Positions 58,002 to 64,000 of a DNA stretch of 64,000 nucleotides are shown one piece after another; the first letter of the stretch is position 1; each line of letters opens with the position of its first letter. The stretch is from Clostridium saccharoperbutylacetonicum N1-4(HMT) (lineage in GTDB: Bacteria > Bacillota > Clostridia > Clostridiales > Clostridiaceae), in the NCBI RefSeq assembly GCF_000340885.1, contig NC_020291.1, positions 1,921,001 to 1,985,000 of the forward strand, given 5' to 3'. The translations under genes and the position numbers were made by a program. The notes under the pieces are model-generated. The model ran no database searches, was not told the origin of the DNA, and worked only from the letters and a program-made list of their open reading frames with translations.

Positions 58002-58605
58002 ACTTATTGGTTATAATAAAAATAAATAATGCCCAATTGAGAAGCAGGAGTTTGTAATAATTCTCAAGTCTTTATTATTAAAGAAGGAGAGGCTAGTAAT
58101 GCTATTTGAAAGAACAAAATTTTATAACGATTTTAATCCTGCTCTGGATAAAAATAAATTAAAGCAAGGAATAGACTAGAATTTAATACTTTAATGGTCG
58201 ATTTTTATAATAACAAAGATGGTGATAGGATTTGTGAATTTTTCTACGAGCATTGTTTGGAAAGATATTAAGACTGAAGTATATGATAATTGATTAATTA
58301 TATAAAAACGTTCGACAAAATATTTGTGCAAATCTTTGTTATATAATGCTTTATGTCGAAAAATGAAGAGAATAATATATATAAATGATATGAATATTAT
58401 TGATTAGAAAATCTGGGAAAAGGCTGTATATATGTCGTATTGTAAGCTTTGTGATTTTAGTAAATGTAGAATATAATTACTGTGCTTGTGCGATTGGAGT
58501 AGTAAACTGATATAAAAGAATTATTAAAGTAATTTTAATACAAACCGATAATTAAAGTGTAATAAATACATTTATTACTAAATTTAATTTGAGGAGTGGG
58601 TTATA
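58002..58605. other. Leader region of the surface-protein gene
   Basis: Contains the broken small gene at 58099-58271 and about 330 bp of leader. TTCGAC and GTCGAA form a loose dyad at about 58311-58359 around TATAAT at 58342-58347, possibly promoter and operator. I see no known riboswitch. Confidence 0.4.
58099..58271 (+). pseudogene. Frameshifted small gene of unknown function
   Basis: AAGGAGAGG precedes ATG 58099, giving MLFERTKFYNDFNPALDKNK and LKQGID with TAG. One frame over, the sequence continues EFNTLMVDFYNNKDGDRICE and FFYEHCLERY with TAA at 58269. One indel near 58175 would join them into a protein of about 55 aa. I do not recognise the family. Confidence 0.45.
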
Positions 58606-60171
58606 TTGGTCGAAAAGATTAAAAAAAGAAAAATTGCTATGGGTATTGTTACAAGTTTATTTATTGGTTTTTTATCAGGAACGAACTCTTTTATCGACAA
58701 GGCATACGCATCTGCATCCGCATTACCAGGGGTGCACCATGCTACTGTAGGAAATGATGTATTTCTAGGCGGAAATTACATAGAAGTTGGAGTTAATAAG
58801 CATGGATCTTTTGGTACGTCAAGTGCAGCGCCTGCTGGATTCCATCCAGTAAGCAGAACAATGCTAGGAATGGTGGTAGATGGAGATGGCTTTGATACAG
58901 GGAATGCATCAACTACAGGGGATTTCTTTTTGCCAGGTTCTCCATATGAAGGCTATGTGGTTGGATATAAAGATTCAGAAGGCACAAAAACATTAGCAAA
59001 GGTTTCTGAGAGAACATCAATGAATGGTATAACAAGTATTTCTACAACAGATACATCAAGTGGAGATACGCTCTCAGCAACAACTGAAGGAACTACTAAT
59101 GATGGAAAATTAAAAATAACTCAAGTAGTGTCTTTTAATGTTAATGATAAATATTTCAAGGTAAAGGTGACATATGAAAATTTGAGTGGAGATAAAATCT
59201 ATGATGCTAGATATCTAAGAAGCGTTGATCCAGATCAAGATGCAGATAAAAATAGTAATTATGCAACAAAAAATTCAGTTGTAGAAAATCCACCTGAAGA
59301 TAGTAGAGCTATTGTTATTGCAAAAGGTGCTGTTACAAATGAACCATTTTTATATCTTTCTTCAGATTCAAGAGCAAGAGCAGCAATTACCAATCAGACA
59401 GATCCTTATAATACAAGTTGTTATATTGCTGATGGAGCAGGATTATTGAAAGCTGAGACAACAGCTGATACATGGATAGCTATTACTTTTGATTTAGGTG
59501 ATATTGAAGCAGGAAGCTCTGTTTCCTTTGAGTTAATAAATAGTTTGGATCCAGACCTTAGTTCTGCATTAAATATAGTTGGAACTACAACACCACCGGC
59601 TGTAACTGTAACAACACCAGCAGCAGTAACAACACCGGCAGCTGTAACAACTAAAAAGCATCATGATACAACAAGTATATATACTGATAAAAAGAATGTG
59701 AATAATGATAGCACAAATAATAATACAACAAATAATAATACAACAAATAGTAAAGCAGGATGGGTAGAAGGTGAAAATGGCAAAAAATATCTAATAAAAG
59801 AGGATGGCTCTAAGGCTATCGGTTGGAAATTAGTGGATAATAAATGGTATTTCTTTAATAATCGTTCTGGTGAGATGGTGACTGGTTGGTATAAATCTGA
59901 AGTCGGAGATTGGTCTTTTGATGGAAAAGATACAGCAGGGGTATGGTTCCATTTAGGGGCAGATGGTAAGATGGATACAGGATGGTTTAAAGACATAGAT
60001 GGTAAATGGTATTATTTGTGTGATGGAAAAAACTATGGCACTTTAGGGCATATGGAAACAGGTTGGAAATATATAGATAATAAATGGTATTATTTAAATG
60101 CTGATGGTGCTATGGCAAGTAACACAGTAGTTGATGGGTATGAATTAGGTAGAGATGGTGCTGCAATTTAG
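58606..60171 (+). CDS. Secreted cell-wall-binding protein with choline-binding-type repeats
   Basis: 521 aa from TTG 58606 (GAGGAG 9 nt upstream). Signal peptide 1 to about 37 with cleavage after AYA. Residues about 40-325 form a beta-rich globular domain without a recognised family; it contains SVDPDQDADKNS, a possible calcium-type loop. A Thr/Pro/Ala linker (about 328-348) and an Asn/Thr tract lead to C-terminal CW_binding repeats with GWKLVDNKWYFFNNRSGEM, TGWFKDIDGKWYYL and TGWKYIDNKWYYLNADGAM. Such repeats bind choline or wall polymers. It may be an adhesin or wall-active protein. Confidence 0.85.
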   Translation: MVEKIKKRKIAMGIVTSLFIGFLSGTNSFIDKAYASASALPGVHHATVGNDVFLGGNYIEVGVNKHGSFGTSSAAPAGFHPVSRTMLGMVVDGDGFDTGNASTTGDFFLPGSPYEGYVVGYKDSEGTKTLAKVSERTSMNGITSISTTDTSSGDTLSATTEGTTNDGKLKITQVVSFNVNDKYFKVKVTYENLSGDKIYDARYLRSVDPDQDADKNSNYATKNSVVENPPEDSRAIVIAKGAVTNEPFLYLSSDSRARAAITNQTDPYNTSCYIADGAGLLKAETTADTWIAITFDLGDIEAGSSVSFELINSLDPDLSSALNIVGTTTPPAVTVTTPAAVTTPAAVTTKKHHDTTSIYTDKKNVNNDSTNNNTTNNNTTNSKAGWVEGENGKKYLIKEDGSKAIGWKLVDNKWYFFNNRSGEMVTGWYKSEVGDWSFDGKDTAGVWFHLGADGKMDTGWFKDIDGKWYYLCDGKNYGTLGHMETGWKYIDNKWYYLNADGAMASNTVVDGYELGRDGAAI

Positions 60172-60285
60172 TAGTATATGAAATTTATATTATAGAGGTT
60201 TCGTAGCAATAAGTCTTTGGATTACATAAAACAAGTAAATGTGGAAAATAAAAATATGTTTTGATAAGTGCAAGAGTCAAAATTG

Positions 60286-60328
60286 ATCCCAGTAAAGTAT
60301 AGAAAATTGCTTTACTGGGATGTTTTAA
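60286..60328 (+). terminator. Terminator after the surface-protein gene
   Basis: ATCCCAGTAAAG (60286-60297) pairs perfectly with CTTTACTGGGAT (60310-60321), followed by GTTTTAATT. Confidence 0.8.
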
Positions 60329-60456
60329 TTGGTTTGATTTTTTATAAAATTATTCTTTTCTCCAGATGCAGAAGTAAAAAAGGACTTGCAATCCACAGAG
60401 GCAGCGTGAAGAGTGCAAAAAATTCGATATTTAACTATATTGAAAAATAAAGTAAC

Positions 60457-60487
60457 AAAAAGTTATAATAATATAAAATAACTTTTT
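60457..60487. promoter_or_regulatory. Inverted repeat before the LysR gene
   Basis: AAAAAGTTAT (60457-60466) and ATAACTTTTT (60478-60487) form a perfect dyad with an 11-bp spacer, about 35 bp before the LysR start; a likely autoregulatory site. Confidence 0.45.
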
Positions 60488-60519
60488 CAATATATTAGAA
60501 GGTAGACGGAGAAATTAAA

Positions 60520-61401
60520 ATGGAGATACGAGTATTAAAATATTTTTTAACAGTTGCTAGAGAAGAAAGTATTACTAAAGGTGCAGAAATACTACATATA
60601 ACGCAACCAACTTTATCTCGTCAATTGATGCAGCTAGAAGAAGAACTAGGTGTTGAATTATTCACAAGAGGGAAATCTAAGATAACTCTTACTGATGAGG
60701 GAATGCTGCTTCGAAGAAGAGCTGAAGAAATTTTGGATTTGGTTGATAAGACGGAAAGGGAGTTCGGTGAACAGGATAACCTAATTACCGGTCAAATTTT
60801 TATTGGTGCTGGGGAAACTAATGCCATGCATGTTCTGGCCAATCTAATTAAGGAATTTAATAAAGAATATCCTCAAGTGAAATACAATCTATATAGTGGT
60901 AATGCAGATGATATTAAGGAAAAAATAGATAAAGGACTCATAGATATTGGTTTATTGACGGAACCAGTAAATATTGAAAAATATGATTTTGTAAGACTTC
61001 CTAATAAAGAAATTTGGGGAGTGCTTATGCAAAAAGACAGTCCGTTAGCTAAAAAAGAGAATATAAAACCAGAAGACTTAAGTAATATGGCAGTTATAAA
61101 TACTAAACGTCCTATGGTTCAAAATGAAATCGAAAATTGGTTTGGTACTCAATATGAAAAAATTAATGTTATTGCAACCTATAACCTTATTTATAATGCA
61201 GCAATTATGGTAGAAGAAGGGTTAGGTTATGCTATATGCTTTGAAAAATTAGTTAATATAAATAATGAGACTAATTTATGCTTTAAACCTTTCTATCCTA
61301 AACTTGAAACTGGAACAGTTATAGTATGGAAGAAACATCAAGTATTTTCTGCAGCAACAACAAAATTTATTGAAAAAATAATTAATGCCTTGAAGGCATA
61401 A
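60520..61401 (+). CDS. LysR family transcriptional regulator
   Basis: 293 aa. N-terminal HTH (1-60; EIRVLKYFLTVAREESITKG, LHITQPTLSRQLMQLEEELG) and a C-terminal effector domain of the periplasmic-binding type (about 90-290). GACGGAGAAATT precedes the ATG. The closest described groups respond to small aromatic or redox compounds, but the ligand is not readable. No divergent target gene is present; the redox genes downstream at 62272 are possible targets. Confidence 0.9.
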   Translation: MEIRVLKYFLTVAREESITKGAEILHITQPTLSRQLMQLEEELGVELFTRGKSKITLTDEGMLLRRRAEEILDLVDKTEREFGEQDNLITGQIFIGAGETNAMHVLANLIKEFNKEYPQVKYNLYSGNADDIKEKIDKGLIDIGLLTEPVNIEKYDFVRLPNKEIWGVLMQKDSPLAKKENIKPEDLSNMAVINTKRPMVQNEIENWFGTQYEKINVIATYNLIYNAAIMVEEGLGYAICFEKLVNINNETNLCFKPFYPKLETGTVIVWKKHQVFSAATTKFIEKIINALKA

Positions 61402-61449
61402 CTTGAAATAGAAAATAGGTATTAGACATAATAAAAACATTAAGATAAT

Positions 61450-61484
61450 ATGTAGGTATTCAAAAGAAAACCTACATTTTTTTA
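61450..61484 (+). terminator. Terminator after the LysR gene
   Basis: ATGTAGGT (61450-61457) pairs with ACCTACAT (61470-61477), followed by a T-run. Confidence 0.8.
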
Positions 61485-61588
61485 TTAAAATTTGATAAAG
61501 TGAGGGGAAAATGTGATTGAGGAAAAAATAAAATGCTTAGACTATTTAATATATAAGATGAAAAATAATTTATAAGGGGTGAATATAA

Positions 61589-61990
61589 ATGACAATAAAG
61601 GAAGCATCAGAAAAAACAGGGATATCCATTGATAATCTGCGTTATTACGAAAGAATTGGCTTAATTCCAGAAGTACCGAGAACAGAATCCGGAATAAGAG
61701 ATTATGATGAAATGGCAATACATTGGGTTGAGTTTGCTATGAGATTTAAGAAGGCAGGGGTCTCATTAGAGGCTATTCGTGAATATATACAACTTGCCAT
61801 ACAGGGACTCTCAACTAAGGAGGCAAGAAGGGATATATTGCTTGAAACAAAAGCTGGTCTAGAGAAAAAAATGCGTGATATACAGGAGACTATGGAGGTT
61901 ATTAATTTTAAAATTGATAATTATGATCAAAAGTGCGAACCTATTACAAAGGAATTGATAGCTTCATGGAGAGCAGCTAGGAAAAAATAG
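61589..61990 (+). CDS. MerR family transcriptional regulator
   Basis: 133 aa. Winged HTH at the N-terminus (IKEASEKTGISIDNLRYYER, then IGLIPEVPRTESGIRDY) and a C-terminal coiled-coil dimerisation helix. It has no metal-binding Cys pair beyond a single Cys near the end, so it fits the group answering to aldehydes or oxidative stress rather than to metals. ATAAGGGGTGAATATAA precedes the ATG. A MerR-type promoter with 19-bp spacing lies downstream at 62171, ahead of an Fe-S flavoprotein gene, its likely target. Confidence 0.9.
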   Translation: MTIKEASEKTGISIDNLRYYERIGLIPEVPRTESGIRDYDEMAIHWVEFAMRFKKAGVSLEAIREYIQLAIQGLSTKEARRDILLETKAGLEKKMRDIQETMEVINFKIDNYDQKCEPITKELIASWRAARKK

Positions 61991-61995
61991 AAAAT

Positions 61996-62091
61996 ATGAA
62001 AAAAGAACTAGATTGTTTAGATTATAAAATAGAGCAGTATGAAAAAGATATAGTTACTAAAGAAAATGAGTTAAAAAGGCCAGAAAATTAG
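61996..62091 (+). pseudogene. C-terminal remnant of a second MerR-type regulator gene
   Basis: 31 codons (MKKELDCLDYKIEQYEKDIV, TKENELKRPEN). This matches the pattern of the dimerisation helix just upstream (KKMRDIQETMEVINFKIDNY) and of MerR family ends in general. It has no ribosome site, no HTH, and begins 3 bp after the intact gene's stop codon. It is best explained as the tail left from a tandem duplicate or from recombination between two MerR genes. Confidence 0.55.
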
Positions 62092-62170
62092 ATTTAAGAG
62101 GAGAAGAGGAGTCATGAATTTGATTCCTTTTTTATGGACAATATTTTTAGTTGTTTTTATAAAAAAGTCA

Positions 62171-62201
62171 TTGACCTTGACTTGAGTTAAGGTTTTATAG
62201 T
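62171..62201 (+). promoter_or_regulatory. MerR-type promoter with 19-bp spacer and internal dyad
   Basis: TTGACC (62171-62176) and TATAG-type -10 box (62196-62201) are about 19 bp apart, longer than normal. The spacer holds ACCTTGACTTGAGTTAAGGT (62174-62193), whose halves ACCTTGACTT and ACCTTAACTC (reverse complement) match at 8 of 10 positions. MerR regulators twist exactly this kind of promoter. Confidence 0.65.
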
Positions 62202-62271
62202 TAATATATCGATGAAAAACAAATACAATTAATTGTAAAAATATAATTTTTAATTTAGAAGGAGAGTCAAA

Positions 62272-62805
62272 ATGAAGGTAACAGTTATTACAGGAAGTCC
62301 ACATAAGAAGGGTACATCAGCTTTATTAGCAGATAAATTTATTGAAGGAGCTAAAGAATCAGGACATGAAGTATTTCGTTTTGATTCAGCATTTGAAGAT
62401 GTAAAACCATGTTTAGCATGTGAATACTGTGCAATCCATGATGGAGAATGTGTACGTAGAGATGATATGAATGCTTGGTATGGAAAAATAATAGAGTCAG
62501 ATATGGTAGTGCTTGTAACACCAATATATTATTACACAATGTCTGCGCAAATAAAGGCAGTTGTAGATAGATTCCATGGAAATAATGCTAAATTATCAGG
62601 AAATAAAAAAGCAATGATTATTGCATCTGCATATGGTGAGGATGCTTCAACAATGGAAGGCTTAGAAAAAACTTATGAAGCTATACTTGGTTTTATGAAT
62701 TGGGAAGATGCAGGAAAGTTATTTGCAACAGGATGTCCTGTAAGAGAAGTGCTTGAACAAACTAATTTCCCAACTCAAGCATATGAATTAGGAAAATCTA
62801 TATAA
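62272..62805 (+). CDS. Flavodoxin-fold NAD(P)H-dependent Fe-S flavoprotein (Isf-like)
   Basis: 177 aa. Flavodoxin-like FMN-binding start (ITGSPHKKGTSALLADKFIE) and the compact Cys motif C47-x2-C50-x2-C53-x6-C60 (PCLACEYCAIHDGEC), close to the [4Fe-4S] motif of iron-sulfur flavoproteins. TPIYYYTMSAQIKAVVDRF is the typical quinone/FMN reductase segment. It would move electrons from reduced carriers to quinones, oxygen species or other acceptors. AGAAGGAGAGTC precedes the ATG. Expression is probably set by the MerR promoter at 62171. Confidence 0.88.
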   Translation: MKVTVITGSPHKKGTSALLADKFIEGAKESGHEVFRFDSAFEDVKPCLACEYCAIHDGECVRRDDMNAWYGKIIESDMVVLVTPIYYYTMSAQIKAVVDRFHGNNAKLSGNKKAMIIASAYGEDASTMEGLEKTYEAILGFMNWEDAGKLFATGCPVREVLEQTNFPTQAYELGKSI

Positions 62806-62877
62806 TAAGGACTAATCAAAAAAATAATAAGTCCATTAGCCTAATTAAAAGTATATAAAGAAGAAGGAGAAATGAAT

Positions 62878-63063
62878 ATGCCAGTTATAACAGTAGAAGC
62901 AGGAAAATTAAATAAAGAGCAAAAGAGTGAATTAGTAAAGGAACTTACAGGAATTGCATCAAGGCTTATGAAAGTGCCTGAGCAAGCTTTTATAGTTTTA
63001 TTAAAGGAAAATGAACAAGATAATATTGGATTTTGCGGACAGCTTTTATCAGAAAGAAAGTAA
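62878..63063 (+). CDS. 4-oxalocrotonate tautomerase family protein
   Basis: 61 aa from ATG 62878; this start places the catalytic Pro directly after Met (MPVITVEAGKLNKEQKSELV), and an ATG at 62872 would not. GAAGGAGAAATG precedes it. These small proteins form oligomers in which the N-terminal Pro is the general base for keto-enol tautomerisation. The natural substrate is unknown. It follows the Fe-S flavoprotein gene by about 70 bp and is likely cotranscribed. Confidence 0.9.
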   Translation: MPVITVEAGKLNKEQKSELVKELTGIASRLMKVPEQAFIVLLKENEQDNIGFCGQLLSERK

Positions 63064-63214
63064 AGTTTTAACCATCAGATATTAAATCAGATATATAGTA
63101 TGTTTTTTCGTACTACGTATATAAAAAAAGAGTACTTGTATAAATTCTATCGTAGTTATATTATTGGAGTGAATAATTTTGTGAAGTAAATAGAGAAAAT
63201 AGGAGGAGATAATT

Positions 63215-63580
63215 ATGAATTTTTGCTGGATAACATTAAATGTAAGTAATATGGAGAAATCATTAAAATTTTACCATGAGGTAATTGGATTGGAGATTTT
63301 TGAAAAATTCAATGCAGGAGAAGATCTTGAAATTGTGATGCTTGGAGAAAAGGACGGAACAAAATTAGAATTGATACATAATAAGAAACTAAATATTCCA
63401 GCTAAAGCTGAGAGACTTTCAATTGGTTTTCAAGTTAAATCTCTTGATGAAGCAATGGAACTTTTAAAAAATAATAATATTTCAATAAAAAGGGGACCAA
63501 TTTCACCAAAACCAGGGACTATATTTTTATTTGTAGAGGATCCAGATGGTATTGAAGTACAAATAGTTGAACATAATTAG
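63215..63580 (+). CDS. VOC (glyoxalase/bleomycin-resistance) family protein
   Basis: 121 aa with two beta-alpha-beta-beta-beta modules. The first starts CWITLNVSNMEKSLKFYHEV; the second ends FLFVEDPDGIEVQIVEHN with the metal-ligand Glu. Members include glyoxalase I and small detoxifying enzymes; the substrate cannot be named. AGGAGGAGATAATT precedes the ATG. It may belong with the upstream stress genes. Confidence 0.88.
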   Translation: MNFCWITLNVSNMEKSLKFYHEVIGLEIFEKFNAGEDLEIVMLGEKDGTKLELIHNKKLNIPAKAERLSIGFQVKSLDEAMELLKNNNISIKRGPISPKPGTIFLFVEDPDGIEVQIVEHN

Positions 63581-63662
63581 GTATAAATATTATTAAATAT
63601 AAAAACAATTTATTTGACTTTTTACTAAGTTCATTATAGCTTGATTTTGAGAAAAAGACTTC

Positions 63663-63705
63663 TAAGAGGATGGTTTAAAATTAAAAAACTATCCTCTTAT
63701 TTGTA
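63663..63705 (+). terminator. Terminator after the VOC gene
   Basis: TAAGAGGATGGTTT (63663-63676) pairs with AAACTATCCTCTTA (63686-63699) with one G-U pair, followed by a T-rich tail. Confidence 0.75.
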
Positions 63706-63851
63706 TATATGATTTATATATACATTTTATTTTAACAATGCCTTTTAAGCATAATTAAAATGAAATATAAGCATTAGTCGTAGAAAAAATCAAATGTTAT
63801 ACTTTTGAATATAGAAAGAATTTTATTTGATACGGAAGTTGAGGTGCTTTT

Positions 63852-64000
63852 ATGTTTTCGAATCAAGCTCTTAGGAAATTAATTATTCCAATATTTTTAG
63901 ATCAGCTTCTAATTATACTTGTTGGGATAATTGCTACAATGATGGTTTCTTATGCTGGAGAAGCTGCTGTTTCTGGTGTTTCATTAGTAGATATGATAAA
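63852..64000 (+). CDS. MATE family efflux transporter, 3'-truncated by window edge
   Basis: The first 49 codons read MFSNQALRKLIIPIFLDQLL, then a long hydrophobic segment and YAGEAAVSGVSLVDM. This is the typical start of clostridial MATE proteins, which exchange Na+ or H+ for drugs. TGAGGTGCTTTT precedes the ATG. The rest lies outside the window. Confidence 0.75.
   Translation, partial: MFSNQALRKLIIPIFLDQLLIILVGIIATMMVSYAGEAAVSGVSLVDMI

Larger units (their letters stand above)
60172..60519. other. Intergenic region, about 350 bp
   Basis: Holds the terminator at 60286 and the LysR leader. A stretch after 60360 (SPDAEVKKDLQSTEAA and stop) looks like the end of a lost gene but is too short to identify. 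Confidence 0.35.

Noticed and set aside
60268..60450. 60-codon plus-strand frame
   Set aside because: It runs through a terminator hairpin and has no ribosome site.

Overview
The window is low-GC DNA with Clostridium-style gene organisation: strong AGGAGG-type ribosome sites, many AT-rich intergenic hairpins, PTS plus phospho-glycosidase operons, RpiR and PRD regulators, YesMN-type two-component genes and clostridial redox enzymes. It most resembles a saccharolytic Clostridium sensu stricto of the solventogenic group (inference from protein style; no rRNA or tRNA is present to confirm it). Most of the window is a carbohydrate-utilisation region.

Layout. 1-8730: 3' part of a family 2 glycosidase, an RpiR regulator, a cellobiose-type PTS IIC whose IIA is a remnant, a small unknown protein, a collapsed remnant of a kinase/sucrose phosphorylase pair, a GH1 6-phospho-beta-glucosidase and an oligo-1,6-glucosidase. 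9037-10596: an AAA-ATPase-like/PD-(D/E)XK protein. 11062-15525: alpha-glucoside PTS operon (IICB, GH4 phospho-alpha-glucosidase, RpiR regulator, IIA-Glc). 15812-18251: intact fructokinase and sucrose phosphorylase, the homologues of the earlier remnant. 18476-21309: flavin/Fe-S oxidoreductase divergent from a TetR regulator. 21534-27139: LicR-like PRD activator divergent from a complete cellobiose-type PTS (IIB, IIC, IIA) and a GH1 protein with Gln in place of the acid/base Glu, followed by an AraC remnant. 27469-29169: chemotaxis receptor. 29342-31060: fused cysteine-synthase/methyltransferase and the remnant of a cystathionine lyase gene, apparently a reworked reverse-transsulfuration locus.

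31709-39312: ABC sugar importer (two permeases, lipoprotein, DUF624, YesM/YesN sensor pair) without its own ATPase. 39431-46052: GH78 rhamnosidase-like protein, AraC regulator and the glucuronate pathway genes uxaC, uxuA and an SDR fructuronate reductase. 46992-57540: envelope genes (two-component pair, TVP38 protein, PssA, AI-2E-type permease, heterodimeric ABC exporter, polysaccharide deacetylase, PAP2 phosphatase, four-helix b561-like protein). 58606-60171: secreted protein with choline-binding-type repeats. 60520-64000: LysR and MerR regulators, an Fe-S flavoprotein under a MerR-type promoter, a 4-oxalocrotonate tautomerase, a VOC protein and the start of a MATE transporter.

The least explained structure is a family of three ~316-bp non-coding elements (46674-46990, 56089-56404, 57687-58001). 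They share short terminal inverted repeats and conserved flanks, and their core hairpin keeps its pairing while its sequence changes completely between copies. All three lie in the same orientation relative to the upstream gene, two of them directly at a stop codon. The window is also rich in gene remnants: PTS IIA, kinase/phosphorylase, AraC, cystathionine lyase, MerR tail, a possible DJ-1 protein and a frameshifted small gene. This points to repeated duplication and decay of sugar-use modules.
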